This document shows positions 45,053-54,034 of a DNA stretch of 64,000 nucleotides, in pieces. A program made the translations under genes and the position numbers. The DNA comes from Loktanella sp. 3ANDIMAR09. GTDB lineage: Bacteria > Pseudomonadota > Alphaproteobacteria > Rhodobacterales > Rhodobacteraceae. The stretch is from positions 62,001 through 126,000 of the forward strand of contig NZ_LJAK01000009.1 in assembly GCF_001420005.1 (NCBI RefSeq), read 5' to 3'. Under the pieces are notes generated by a model that saw only the letters and a program-made list of their open reading frames with translations, did no database searches and was not told the origin of the DNA. Position 1 is the first letter of the stretch. Every line of letters starts with the position of its first letter.

Positions 45053-45832
45053 GTGAAACCTAAAACCGCGCGATTCTCATTACTAAACTTCGCCGTACAT
45101 GAGCTTTATCGATCTGCGCGGAAATATAGAAGTGATGACAAACGCGATCAAATATTCTCCAAGATTTCTTCACAAGAAAAACAAATTATATCAAATTCTT
45201 CAAAATATGGATTTCTGTTTTTGATTAGCGCCTTGACGCTTATCACATCACCGCCCCCCACACAAAACGTAGCACTTTCTTTGTCTAACATTGATATCCC
45301 AAAGTCCTACCTCACTTTTATATCCTCAATCTCATTCTTCCTGCTGATGATGCAGGTAAATTCAAGTATAGTTATACTTTTCGCGAAAAACAAAATTCAG
45401 CGGGAAATATTTAAAAATAGTGACTTTGGAGCCGGTCAACTATTTACCTTTAGTGCCGAGCAGGTTGATCTCGCATCACCTATAAGGAATGGCCATTTCT
45501 CGTATCCGAAAAGATCGAACCGATTCATAATGATCGGAACATTTTTTTGCCCGCTTTTTATATCGTTTTCCGCATTCGTTGTCGTTGTCGTGATGCTAGC
45601 AAATATATCTATATCCGGCGCCACCTCACAAAATACTCCTTTGTTTGAAAGATACATTTATGTATCATCAACTATTGTAATACTTTCCACTGTCTCGTAC
45701 CTAATCCAATTCTACTGGCCGCTCCCCATTGCGAAAAACAAGGCTCATATTAGATACGGATTTCTCTACCCCCACCTAAAAGGGGAGCAAGGGTTTCACC
45801 AAAATTCTAATTACTGGGATGCCAATCCGTAG
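45053..45832 (+). CDS. AT-rich predicted four-helix membrane protein, unknown function
   Basis: A 259-residue protein starting at GTG, 9 bases after the parE stop, with GAGG at 45042-45045 as a plausible ribosome site. The N-terminal cytoplasmic part (about 1-50) is basic and helical. Four hydrophobic segments follow at about 52-67, 84-110, 155-183 and 200-223. The tail is short and rich in N, H and aromatic residues. Codon use is full of A/T-ending codons and Lys/Asn/Ile/Ser, strikingly unlike every neighbour. I do not recognise the family. The composition points to recent horizontal acquisition. Confidence 0.72.
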   Translation: MKPKTARFSLLNFAVHELYRSARKYRSDDKRDQIFSKISSQEKQIISNSSKYGFLFLISALTLITSPPPTQNVALSLSNIDIPKSYLTFISSISFFLLMMQVNSSIVILFAKNKIQREIFKNSDFGAGQLFTFSAEQVDLASPIRNGHFSYPKRSNRFIMIGTFFCPLFISFSAFVVVVVMLANISISGATSQNTPLFERYIYVSSTIVILSTVSYLIQFYWPLPIAKNKAHIRYGFLYPHLKGEQGFHQNSNYWDANP

Positions 45833-46046
45833 GAATTTAATCGCGACGAGCGTTTTCAATAGATGCGCACAAACTCTCAAATTTTAATAAACTCTAAGGT
45901 ATGTTTACCATTAATCTAGGCGCAATCCGCCCGAGTTAGCGCCTACCCCACTTAGTTGGCATCTTTTCAGCATCTTAATGCCAATCGCTAAAATTTGCGA
46001 TTTGATCAGATAACGACCTTGGCCCCTCACAATGCAGCCCAACACC
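45833..46046. other. AT-rich non-coding tail with three stacked inverted repeats
   Basis: Downstream of the foreign gene the AT-rich composition continues without a gene. It contains TAGGCGC-N15-GCGCCTA (45917-45923 with 45939-45945), TTGGCAT-N15-ATGCCAA (45956-45962 with 45978-45984) and AATCGC-N8-GCGATT (45983-45988 with 45997-46002). These could be terminator or operator hairpins, or the ends of a degraded mobile segment. No transposase is present. Confidence 0.5.
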
Positions 46047-46122
46047 AGCGCCCGACCCTGGGTGGGCGTGAAGCGCCCTCCCGGGGGGAGGGTCGGGCGC
46101 TGCCGTTGCCGCAGGCAACGGC
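46047..46122. repeat. Nested palindromic repeat element
   Basis: Perfect 13-base arms AGCGCCCGACCCT/AGGGTCGGGCGCT (46047-46059 with 46089-46101) enclose further small palindromes, including GGGCG/CGCCC and CTCCC/GGGAG. A second stem follows, GCCGTTGCC-GCA-GGCAACGGC (46102-46110 with 46114-46122). The form is like REP/BIME elements common between genes in Rhodobacterales. GC-rich composition returns exactly here. Confidence 0.65.
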
Positions 46123-46169
46123 CCTGACCCATGACTAAAGGGCGTGCGCAATTCGCAGGGCGGCAGGCG

Positions 46170-46814
46170 TTACCGCAATGTCAGACCGCTGAGCTGCGCG
46201 CGGATCATGCTTTGCGTATCGTCGCTGTCGGCGCTGACGGCCATGCCGACCAGCGCGCCGGGGGCGCTGCCGAAGGCGCGGGTCAGATCGCCCGTCAGGT
46301 TCACCGAGACGTTCATTTGTCCGGTGTCCGCCTGCCGCAGCGGGATCGTGACACCCGTGCCCGGCTCGCCATAGGGCGACGGGATCACCGACCCCACTGT
46401 GTTATTCCCGCCCCAGACATATTGCAGGATGCGCACATCCCGGCGGCCCAGCAGCGCGCGGATATCGGCCCCCGCCAGCTCTGCCACGGCCGCATCCGGC
46501 GCGAACAGGAAATAGACCGCGATGTTGCGGTCATCGCCGCCCTTGCGGCCGAGGTCCGTGGGCGGGACGCTTTCGCTGACGGACCAGTTCCATGACGCGG
46601 ACGTCGCCCCCCGCATCTGATCCGGCACCCGGGTCCACAACAGGCTGACCGTGTTGTCCGACACGATCCCCAGCGTGCCCCCGGACTGGTTGTAGTCATT
46701 GGACGACAGCACCTTGAGTCGCTGTTCGGTCCAGTTGTTGAAACTGATCGCCTGCGCCGAGGCGCTGGTGGCAAGCAGGGTGGCGGCGATGGTCAGGGTC
46801 AGGGTACGAAACAT
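46170..46814 (-). CDS. Secreted DUF3047 domain protein
   Basis: A 214-residue exported protein with signal peptide MFRTLTLTIAATLLATSASAQA. The rest is a beta-rich DUF3047-type domain (FNNWTEQRLKV, SLLWTRVP, ASWNWSVSESVPPTDLGRKGGDD, then AVYFLFAP). The function of the family is unknown; sugar-binding-like folds have been suggested for it but nothing here is decisive. It faces the parE/AT-rich region and is divergent from the DUF1194 gene. Confidence 0.8.
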   Translation of the reverse strand: MFRTLTLTIAATLLATSASAQAISFNNWTEQRLKVLSSNDYNQSGGTLGIVSDNTVSLLWTRVPDQMRGATSASWNWSVSESVPPTDLGRKGGDDRNIAVYFLFAPDAAVAELAGADIRALLGRRDVRILQYVWGGNNTVGSVIPSPYGEPGTGVTIPLRQADTGQMNVSVNLTGDLTRAFGSAPGALVGMAVSADSDDTQSMIRAQLSGLTLR

Positions 46815-46932
46815 GGGATCCTCCGGTTACTGGACCTGATGGTAGCGGCTTTGGCACCTGCGTCACCCCGGCGCAGGCCGCGTCACGCGATTGTCAGTGA
46901 CGCCGCGTCAAATCGCGGTTTATGTTTCAAAC

Positions 46933-47640
46933 ATGCGTATTCTTGCCCTGTGCCTTGCCCTGATCGCCCCTGCCGCCCAGGCGCAGGTGACAGAAACCTC
47001 TTTGGAACTGGTGCTGCTGGCCGATGCCTCAGGGTCGATCGACGCGGATGAACTGGCGTTTCAGCGCCAGGGCTACGCCGATGCGATCACCAGCGGCCCC
47101 GTGCTGTCAGCAATTGAAAACACCCTGCACGGGTCCATCGCCGTCACCTATGTCGAATGGGCGACCAACCAGGTGCAGGTCACCGACTGGATGCTGATTG
47201 ACGGCCCCGGAACAGCGCAGGCCTTTGCCGATGCGCTGATGACAGCCCCCCGGTCCGCCTATGGCAGCAACGCCATCGGCGCGGCCCTGCTGGAGGCGCA
47301 GCGCCTGATTGAAACAAACGACATCGACGGGTTTCGCCATGTCATCGACTTTTCCGGCGACAGCATGGCCAATTCGTCCGGTCCTCCCATCGTGCCGTCG
47401 CGTGACGCGGTGCTGGCCACAGGCACGGTCATCAATGCGCTACCCATCCTGCGCCCCGACAACCCGCGCCGTGCGGGCGTCGACCTCGAACGGCTCTATG
47501 CGGAAAACATTATCGGCGGGCCGGGGGCGTTCATGGTCACGGCCGAGGGGCGCGACACCTTTGCCGCTGCCGTCCAGCGCAAGCTGTTTCTGGAAATCGC
47601 GGGCCTGATGCCCAGCGGTCAGGACTACGCCCGGCGCTAG
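46933..47640 (+). CDS. Secreted DUF1194 (von Willebrand A-like) protein
   Basis: A 235-residue exported protein with signal peptide MRILALCLALIAPAAQAQ, then a vWA-type fold with the MIDAS-like LLADASGSIDADELAFQRQG motif (DxSGS). Later elements are YVEWATNQ, SNAIGAALLEAQRLI and HVIDFSGDSM. It would bind a divalent metal and a protein or surface ligand. The ATG at 46933 is preferred over 46891 because it begins the signal peptide. It shares CTAG stops with the convergent cytochrome gene. Confidence 0.85.
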   Translation: MRILALCLALIAPAAQAQVTETSLELVLLADASGSIDADELAFQRQGYADAITSGPVLSAIENTLHGSIAVTYVEWATNQVQVTDWMLIDGPGTAQAFADALMTAPRSAYGSNAIGAALLEAQRLIETNDIDGFRHVIDFSGDSMANSSGPPIVPSRDAVLATGTVINALPILRPDNPRRAGVDLERLYAENIIGGPGAFMVTAEGRDTFAAAVQRKLFLEIAGLMPSGQDYARR

Positions 47641-48017
47641 CGCTGCAAGGTTTCGATGTAGTTCGACAATGCCAGCAGTTCGGCCGGGACGGGCACGGGG
47701 TTGCCGTCCTCTTCGGTCATGATGATCGGTCCCAGATCGCCGTCGCCAAACCGCGGCATGACACCGCTGACGTGGTTGCCACGGTTGAAACCGTCGATCA
47801 CGCTCATGACATAGTCGGTGGGATAGCTGCCACCGTTGCGCGCGCTGATGCGCGTCAGATCAGGGGCTACGACGCCGTCCGACACCGCCATGCCCTGCCC
47901 GTTTGCCCCGTGACAGGCTGCGCATTGCGACTGGAACGCGGCCATGCCGTCGACCGGCACGGTGTCCGGCGCGCAGGCCGCCGTTGCAATGAGAATGAAT
48001 GGTATAAAACGGTACAT
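47637..48017 (-). CDS. Small c-type cytochrome, probable lipoprotein
   Basis: A 126-residue periplasmic cytochrome c. The single haem-binding motif is CAACH (QCAACHGANGQGM), with the distal Met likely in VSGVMPRFG. The N-terminus MYRFIPFILIATAAC has a lipobox-like AAC, suggesting a membrane-anchored lipoprotein. The start ATG at 48017 is chosen because it begins the signal segment. The partner oxidoreductase is not encoded nearby. Confidence 0.85.
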   Translation of the reverse strand: MYRFIPFILIATAACAPDTVPVDGMAAFQSQCAACHGANGQGMAVSDGVVAPDLTRISARNGGSYPTDYVMSVIDGFNRGNHVSGVMPRFGDGDLGPIIMTEEDGNPVPVPAELLALSNYIETLQR

Positions 48018-48042
48018 GGCGCGCCTCGCTGCTGATGTGCGT

Positions 48043-48735
48043 CTACTGTGCCCCGGATTCCACCAGTTTGCCAGCCTCCAGCCGCACCGACCGATCCATG
48101 CGCGCTGCAAGTTCCAGGTTGTGCGTGGCGATCAGCGCCGACAGGCCCGTGGACCGCACCAATACCATCAGCGCATCAAACACCCGGTCGGATGTGTCAG
48201 GGTCCAGATTACCCGTGGGTTCATCCGCCAGCAACAGTCTGGGGTTGTTGGCCAGGGCGCGGCAAAAGGCGACGCGCTGCTGTTCGCCCCCCGACAATGC
48301 GGCAGGCCGATGCCCCGCGCGCTGTGCGATCCCCACGGTGTCGAGCAACGACAGCGCACGCGCCCCGGCATCGGACCCGGTGGCCCCATTGGCCAGTTGC
48401 GGCAGGACGATGTTTTCCAGCGCGCTGAATTCGGGCAACAGGTGGTGAAACTGATAGATGAAACCCACATCATTGCGCCGGATCGTGGTCCGTCTGCGGT
48501 CGCTCAGGCCCGTGACGTCCTCGCCGCCGATCTGCACCCGGCCTGCGTCGGCCACATCCAGCAGACCCGCGATATGCAACAGCGTGGATTTGCCCGCACC
48601 CGAGGGGGCGACCAGCGCCACGACCTCGCCGGGTGCGATGGTCAGCGACGCACCGTCCAGCACACGCACTTCGGACGGTTTGCCGTGGTTGTAGCCCTTG
48701 GTCAGGCCCTGCAGCGTCAACACCGGATCATTCAT
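48043..48735 (-). CDS. lolD: Lipoprotein-releasing ABC ATPase LolD
   Basis: LolD powers release of outer-membrane lipoproteins from the inner membrane to LolA. The 230-residue ATPase shows Walker [10 protein letters not shown], the signature [15 protein letters not shown], Walker [14 protein letters not shown] and the LolD-like [13 protein letters not shown]. It overlaps lolC by 8 bases (start 48735 within lolC's end). Confidence 0.92.
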   Translation of the reverse strand: MNDPVLTLQGLTKGYNHGKPSEVRVLDGASLTIAPGEVVALVAPSGAGKSTLLHIAGLLDVADAGRVQIGGEDVTGLSDRRRTTIRRNDVGFIYQFHHLLPEFSALENIVLPQLANGATGSDAGARALSLLDTVGIAQRAGHRPAALSGGEQQRVAFCRALANNPRLLLADEPTGNLDPDTSDRVFDALMVLVRSTGLSALIATHNLELAARMDRSVRLEAGKLVESGAQ

Positions 48736-50014
48736 AGCGCAGCGCCTCGACGGGGTTCATGCGGGCCGCACGGCGCGCGGGAAAGATCGTGATGACCCAA
48801 CTCAGCGCGAGGCTCAGCGCCACCGTCGCCACCATGTCGCCCCACTCCAGGATCGCATCGGGAAAGAAGAAGCCCTGCGCCTCCAGTCCGCTGACACCGT
48901 TGCCCGACACCTGATCAACCAGTGCATAGACATGCGCGATGTTCAGCGAAAACACGACACCCAGCAGCACGCCGCACAGCGTGCCGATCGTCCCGATCGA
49001 GGCCCCGACGATAAAGAAAACCCGCAGGATCGAGCCTTCTGTCAGGCCCATCGTGCGCAGGATACCAATATCGCGGCCCTTGTTCTTGACCAGCATGACA
49101 AGGCCCGACACGATGTTCAGCGTGGCGATCAGGACCAGCAGGGACAACAGGATGAATATGAAATTATCCTGCATGTTCAGCGCGTTGTTAAACCCCGACA
49201 GGCGCGATTTCCAATCCGACAACAAGGCATTTGCACCCGCGGCAGCCGCGATCTGCGGGCCCGCCACGTCAACCGCATCGGGGTTTTCCAGACTGACCTC
49301 GATTTCATCGGCAACACCGTCGCGGTTGAAAAACAACTGTGCCTCGTCCAGCGGCATGTAAATGCGCGTGCGGTCGATCAGATCCAGCCCCGCGCGAAAG
49401 ATATAGACGACCTCGAAGGCACCGGTCCGCGGGGACGTGCCCATGGCGGTCCGCACGCCATTGGGCGAGATGATCCTGATGCGGTCGCCCACGGTCACGC
49501 CCAGTTCCTGCGCCACGCCCCAGCCAATGGCGATCCCTTCGTCAAAGCGGTCAAGCGTGCCGATGGATGCGTCAGGTCGTTGTGCCACCAGTGGAATTTC
49601 GTTCAGATCGTCGGCAGAGATGCCGAAAACCTCGACCCCGGCATTGCCGTTGCCGCGGTTGGCCATGACCTGCGCGCGCACCAGCGGGGCGGCGCGCAGC
49701 ACGCCCGGCACTGCGGCGATCCGGTCGGCCAACTGGTCGTAGTCTGCAATGAGGTAAGATACGATATCCGTGCCCGCGACGGCGTTCTGCTGATAGACGG
49801 TCACATGGGCATTGGCCCCCAGCATCGTGTCGATGAACTGCGCCCGAAATCCCGTCCGGAGGGCCAGCGTCGCAATCAGCGCAAAGACCGCCAGGGTAAT
49901 GCCGATCAGGCTGATCCACGTCATGACGCTGACGCCGCCCTCGGCGCGTTTGGCGCGGATATAGCGCCAGGCGATCATCCACTCAAAGCGGGCAAAGGGT
50001 GCGGTTGTGGCCAT
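48728..50014 (-). CDS. lolC: Lipoprotein-releasing permease LolC/LolE (MacB-like)
   Basis: A 428-residue inner-membrane permease: N-terminal helix after [30 protein letters not shown] (the WRYIRAKR motif is typical of LolC/E), a large periplasmic domain (about 45-270) and three C-terminal helices with the FtsX-like [20 protein letters not shown]. The ATG at 50014 is preceded by TTGGGACCG. Only one LolC/E-type gene is present, so it may act as a homodimer (LolF-like), as in many alphaproteobacteria. Confidence 0.9.
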   Translation of the reverse strand: MATTAPFARFEWMIAWRYIRAKRAEGGVSVMTWISLIGITLAVFALIATLALRTGFRAQFIDTMLGANAHVTVYQQNAVAGTDIVSYLIADYDQLADRIAAVPGVLRAAPLVRAQVMANRGNGNAGVEVFGISADDLNEIPLVAQRPDASIGTLDRFDEGIAIGWGVAQELGVTVGDRIRIISPNGVRTAMGTSPRTGAFEVVYIFRAGLDLIDRTRIYMPLDEAQLFFNRDGVADEIEVSLENPDAVDVAGPQIAAAAGANALLSDWKSRLSGFNNALNMQDNFIFILLSLLVLIATLNIVSGLVMLVKNKGRDIGILRTMGLTEGSILRVFFIVGASIGTIGTLCGVLLGVVFSLNIAHVYALVDQVSGNGVSGLEAQGFFFPDAILEWGDMVATVALSLALSWVITIFPARRAARMNPVEALRYE

Positions 50015-50105
50015 GGTCGGTCCCAATCTGGTGGTCGCGCGGACCTTGGAGGTATTTCGCAGGCCGCGTCAATGCAACCGGGTGTGATCGGCATCGGCGG
50101 CGGAT

Positions 50106-50159
50106 GGGGCGCTGCCCCGCCGCTGCGCGGCCCCCAGGGATATTTCAAACCAGAAGAAG
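50106..50159. repeat. Composite intergenic repeat (copy 2): two hairpins plus CCCCCAGGGATATTTC tail
   Basis: GGGGC-GCT-GCCCC (50106-50118), GCCGC-TGC-GCGGC (50119-50131), then CCCCCAGGGATATTTCAAACCAGAAGAAG. The order and the tail match the element at 7571-7634, though the hairpin sequences differ. It lies between lolC and the DUF2937 gene. Confidence 0.6.
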
Positions 50160-50161
50160 CC

Positions 50162-50743
50162 CTAGGCGCGGGTCTTGCGAACGCCGCCCAGCGTGGGGGC
50201 GGCCCGGGCGGCAGTTGGTGTCAGCCGGGGTTCCCTGCGGGTCTGCGGTGCCGCGCGCGGGCGGCGGCGGAACAATGATGCGAGGCCGCGCAGGCCAAGG
50301 GCTGCCGCCAGCCAGCCAAGCGCCCCGCCGATCGCCCCGCTTGCGGCACCTGCGACCGTCAGCGGCAGCGCAGGTTCGAAATCGGCCCAGGCCGCCTGAA
50401 CCGTTGCCGGGTCACTGACGCGTGTCACCAGCGCGATGCGCCCCACGGGGCTGGCCGCGCGCAGACGCGCCAGATCATCGCTGAGCACCGCATGACGCCG
50501 GAACGTGCGGCGCATGTCCGCCTGGCGGTCGGTCAGGAACGGTGTGCCGGTCATCTGGTCCAGCGCCTGCGTCCGTGTCAGCCCCGCGCGCATCGCCGAT
50601 GCCTCGAAATCGCCGACCACGACGCTGAGCGCGTCGACCTGACCGGCCAGTCTTTGCAGGTAGGCCTGCGCAAAGGCGGGATATTGCGAACAGGCGGCCG
50701 CACCCGCAAGCGCACAGGCCAAGGTGACGCTGCGCCAGATCAT
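50162..50743 (-). CDS. DUF2937 family membrane/periplasmic protein
   Basis: A 193-residue protein with an N-terminal hydrophobic helix (MIWRSVTLACALAGAAACSQ) followed by FAQAYLQRLAGQVDALSVVVGDF, the opening characteristic of DUF2937. The region has a possible signal or anchor and a C-terminal hydrophobic pair (AASGAIGGALGWLAAALGLRG) before a basic tail. Function unknown. The ATG at 50743 begins the hydrophobic segment. Confidence 0.78.
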   Translation of the reverse strand: MIWRSVTLACALAGAAACSQYPAFAQAYLQRLAGQVDALSVVVGDFEASAMRAGLTRTQALDQMTGTPFLTDRQADMRRTFRRHAVLSDDLARLRAASPVGRIALVTRVSDPATVQAAWADFEPALPLTVAGAASGAIGGALGWLAAALGLRGLASLFRRRPRAAPQTRREPRLTPTAARAAPTLGGVRKTRA

Positions 50744-50834
50744 CGGCGCAGCCAATCAGGAACAAGCGGTGTCATCTGCTGCCTCGTTTTTTCAGACAGC
50801 ATACAGCGCCGCGCGGACCCTGTCACCGTTTGCG

Positions 50835-52172
50835 TCAGATGCCGGCGTAGATCGCCTTGATTTTGGCCACGGCATCGGAGACGGACATGTCCTCGGCCTC
50901 GCCGGTGCGCCGGCAGGTCAGTTCAACCACGCCGTTCTTGACGCCGCGCGGGCCGACCGTGATGCGCCACGGCAGGCCGATCATGTCCATCGTGCCGAAT
51001 TTCGCCCCCGCCCGTTCGTCCCGGTCGTCATAAAGCGGGTCCAGACCCGCTGCCTGGAACTGCGCGTAAAGGTCTTCGCAGACGGCATCGCACCCCGCAT
51101 CGCCCGCACGCATGTTCAGGATGCCCACGTGGAACGGTGTGACGCCCTCGGGCCAGATGATGCCCTTGTCGTCGTGGCTGGCCTCGATGATGGCGCCCAG
51201 CAGGCGGCTGACGCCGATGCCGTGTGATCCCATGTGGACCGGCACGCTGTCGCCGTCGCGGGTCTGGACCGTGGCGCCCAGCGCCTCGGAATATTTTGTA
51301 CCGAAATAGAAGATCTGGCCGACCTCGATACCGCGCGCCGTGCGACGGCGTTCCTCTGGCACCTGGGCAAACAGGGCCGCGTCGTGCGTTTCATCGGTGC
51401 GCGCATAACGCGAGGTAAATTCGTCCATCACCGCCTGACAGGCCGCACGGTCGTCGAAATCGATCTCGCGGTCGCCAAAGGTCAGTTCCGTGATCTGGCT
51501 GTCGTAGAACACCTCGGATTCACCGGTCTCGGCGAGAACCAGGAACTCATGCGTGTCATCGCCACCGATGGGGCCCGAATCCGCACGCATCGGGATCGCC
51601 TGAAGCCCCATGCGTTCGTAGGTCCGCAGGTAGGTCACCAGGTGACGGTTGTAGGCGTGCAGCGCGTCCTCTTTGGTCAGGTCAAAGTTGTAGCCGTCCT
51701 TCATAAGGAATTCCCGGCCGCGCATCACGCCGAAACGCGGGCGCACCTCGTCGCGGAATTTCCACTGGATCTGATACAGGGTCAGCGGCAGGTCCTTGTA
51801 GCTGTTGACGTTGGCGCGGAAGACGTCCGTCACCAGCTCCTCTGCGGTGGGGGTGAACAGCATGTCGCGGCCGCCACGGTCCTTGACCCGCAGCATTTCG
51901 TCGCCATAGGCGTCATAACGCCCACTTTCGCGCCACAGGTCGGCGGATTGCATGGTGGGCATCAGCATCGCCAGATGGCCCGCGCGCGCCTGTTCCTCGT
52001 GGACGATCTGTTCGATCCGGCGCAGCACCTTGTAACCCATCGGCAGCCAGGAATAGATCCCGGCGCTGGCCTGTTTGATCAGGCCTGCCTGCAACATCAG
52101 CCGGTGGCTGACGATCTGCGCCTCGCGCGGGGTTTCCTTGAGGACGGGCAGGAAATAGCGGGACATGCGCAT
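50835..52172 (-). CDS. proS: Prolyl-tRNA synthetase (short bacterial type)
   Basis: ProS charges tRNA-Pro with proline. The 445-residue protein has class II motifs: motif 1 region [17 protein letters not shown], motif 2 [23 protein letters not shown] and motif 3 [20 protein letters not shown], then the anticodon-binding domain. It lacks the large insertion domain of E. coli ProS, as is usual in alphaproteobacteria, which use separate editing proteins. ATG 52172 has AAGGAT at suitable spacing. Confidence 0.95.
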   Translation of the reverse strand: MRMSRYFLPVLKETPREAQIVSHRLMLQAGLIKQASAGIYSWLPMGYKVLRRIEQIVHEEQARAGHLAMLMPTMQSADLWRESGRYDAYGDEMLRVKDRGGRDMLFTPTAEELVTDVFRANVNSYKDLPLTLYQIQWKFRDEVRPRFGVMRGREFLMKDGYNFDLTKEDALHAYNRHLVTYLRTYERMGLQAIPMRADSGPIGGDDTHEFLVLAETGESEVFYDSQITELTFGDREIDFDDRAACQAVMDEFTSRYARTDETHDAALFAQVPEERRRTARGIEVGQIFYFGTKYSEALGATVQTRDGDSVPVHMGSHGIGVSRLLGAIIEASHDDKGIIWPEGVTPFHVGILNMRAGDAGCDAVCEDLYAQFQAAGLDPLYDDRDERAGAKFGTMDMIGLPWRITVGPRGVKNGVVELTCRRTGEAEDMSVSDAVAKIKAIYAGI

Positions 52173-52309
52173 GGGTCGGTGATCCTTCACTCAAGGGTTA
52201 TTCGGTGATCCGTGTAATGGGCGCGCCATACCGCCGCAAGCGCCGCGTGGCTTGCGCCAGAACGCCACCTGCGCCATTTAGGAGGCGCACCAGCCAGAAA
52301 GAGCACGCC

Positions 52310-53368
52310 ATGCCCCTGACACCGCGCCAGCAAGCGATCTACTGGGGGATCGCCATCATCGTTTTCCTGCTCGCGCTCTATGCATTGGGCAATGTCATCA
52401 TGCCGTTCCTGCTGGGTGGCGCGATTGCCTATGTGCTGGACCCGGTCGCAGACCGTTTTCAGAAACTGGGGCTAAGCCGGGCGCTGTCCGTTGCGATCAT
52501 TTCGCTGGTGGCGCTGCTCCTGTTCGTGCTGTTGATCCTGCTGGTGATCCCGACGCTGATCCGGCAGGCAAACGATCTGGTGCAGATTGCACCCACCCTG
52601 TTCGAGAACCTGCAAACCTGGCTTGCAGCGCGGTTCCCTGACCTGCTGGTCGAAGGCAGCACCATCCGCACGCAGCTGGACAACATCGGGTCGATGATCC
52701 AGTCGCGCGGCGGGCAACTGCTGGAAACCGTGCTGTCGTCGGCCCTGGGGCTGGTGAACGTCGTGGTGTTGCTGGTCGTCGTGCCTGTGGTCGCGATCTA
52801 CCTGCTGGTCGACTGGGACAACATGGTTGCCCGCATCGACGAGATGCTGCCCCGCGATCACGTCAGCACGATCCGCGACCTTGCGGGCCAGATCGACCGG
52901 ACCCTGGCCAGTTTCATCCGGGGTCAGGGCCTCGTGTGCCTGATCCTGGGCACCTATTACGCCATCGCGCTGGCGCTGGTTGGGTTGAACTTTGGCCTTG
53001 TCGTCGGGGCCGTGGCGGGTGCGCTGACCTTTATCCCCTATGTCGGTGCCGTCGTGGGTGGCGGGTTGGCCATGGGCCTTGCGCTGTTCCAGTTCTGGGG
53101 TGACTGGCCGTGGATCATCGCGGTCTACGCCATTTTCCAGTCGGGTCAGTTCGTCGAAGGCAATATCCTGACGCCGAAACTGGTGGGGTCCTCGGTCGGC
53201 CTGCATCCGGTCTGGCTGCTGTTCGCGCTGTCGGTCTTTGGGTCGCTGTTCGGATTCGTCGGCCTGCTGGTCGCCGTGCCCGTGGCCGCCGTCATCGGGG
53301 TTCTGGCGCGTTTTGCACTGGACCGCTACCGGCACAGCACGCTCTACCGTGGCAAGTCAGAGGATTGA
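52310..53368 (+). CDS. AI-2E family (TqsA/PerM-like) membrane transporter
   Basis: A 352-residue inner-membrane protein of the AI-2 exporter-like family with about 7-8 helices: YWGIAIIVFLLALYALGNVIMPFLLGGAIAYVLDP at the N-terminus, the characteristic periplasmic/helical middle and the family signature FIPYVGAVVGGGLAMGLALFQ with LVGSSVGLHPVWLLFALSVFG near the end. Substrate is not assigned for most members; autoinducer export is only one possibility. Its upstream leader contains two small inverted repeats (CGCAAGC/GCTTGCG 52235-52256 and TGCGCC/GGCGCA 52270-52289). The hdaA start follows 3 bases after its stop. Confidence 0.9.
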   Translation: MPLTPRQQAIYWGIAIIVFLLALYALGNVIMPFLLGGAIAYVLDPVADRFQKLGLSRALSVAIISLVALLLFVLLILLVIPTLIRQANDLVQIAPTLFENLQTWLAARFPDLLVEGSTIRTQLDNIGSMIQSRGGQLLETVLSSALGLVNVVVLLVVVPVVAIYLLVDWDNMVARIDEMLPRDHVSTIRDLAGQIDRTLASFIRGQGLVCLILGTYYAIALALVGLNFGLVVGAVAGALTFIPYVGAVVGGGLAMGLALFQFWGDWPWIIAVYAIFQSGQFVEGNILTPKLVGSSVGLHPVWLLFALSVFGSLFGFVGLLVAVPVAAVIGVLARFALDRYRHSTLYRGKSED

Positions 53369-53371
53369 GCC

Positions 53372-54034
53372 ATGGCCGAACAGCTGATCTTTGATTGGCC
53401 TGTCGGCGTCTCGCTCGAGGCGGCGGATTTTTTTGTCTCGCGGGCGAATGAAACCGCGTTTCGCATGGTGCGTGACCCGGCCCGCTGGCCGCAGGGCAAA
53501 CTGCTGCTGACAGGCCCCGGCGGTGCCGGCAAGAGCCATCTGTCGCGCGTCTTTGCCGTGACACAGGGTGCGCGGATCGTGACGTCAGACGCCATTGCGG
53601 GGCTGTTTCCCGATAAGGCCCTCGTGGTCGAAGGTGTCGACAATCTGACCCCGGCCCAGGAACCGGACCTGTTCCATCTGCACAACCACATGATCGCGCA
53701 CGGTCTGCCGCTGCTGATGACCGCGCGCAGCCTGCCGGGCACATGGGGTATCGTCCTGCCCGACCTCAACAGTCGGATGCAGGCCACCACCCCTGTGCGC
53801 ATCGCCCCCCCGGACGATGCCCTGCTCGAGGCCCTGTTGATGAAGCTGTTTGCCGACCGGCAGATCCTCGTACCACCTACGCTGCCCCGCTACCTCGCAC
53901 AGCGCATCGACCGGTCCTATCTGGCCGCGCAGCAGATCGTGGCCGCGCTGGACAGTGCCGCACTTGCCAGCGGCAAATCCGTCAGCACCCGCATGGCGGC
54001 CACCCTTTTGGAACAGGACACGACCCATGGCTGA
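53372..54034 (+). CDS. hdaA: DnaA regulatory inactivator HdaA
   Basis: A 220-residue AAA+ protein that stimulates DnaA-ATP hydrolysis at replicated DNA. Start [12 protein letters not shown] carries a clamp-binding-like QLIFDW motif. Walker A is GPGGAGKSH and the Walker-B region VVEGVDNL has a Glu and Asp pair. Later the sensor R appears in [11 protein letters not shown], followed by DLNSRM. It lies between the AI-2E gene and ppk, a layout seen in alphaproteobacteria such as Caulobacter relatives. The stop overlaps the ppk start by 8 bases. Confidence 0.9.
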   Translation: MAEQLIFDWPVGVSLEAADFFVSRANETAFRMVRDPARWPQGKLLLTGPGGAGKSHLSRVFAVTQGARIVTSDAIAGLFPDKALVVEGVDNLTPAQEPDLFHLHNHMIAHGLPLLMTARSLPGTWGIVLPDLNSRMQATTPVRIAPPDDALLEALLMKLFADRQILVPPTLPRYLAQRIDRSYLAAQQIVAALDSAALASGKSVSTRMAATLLEQDTTHG

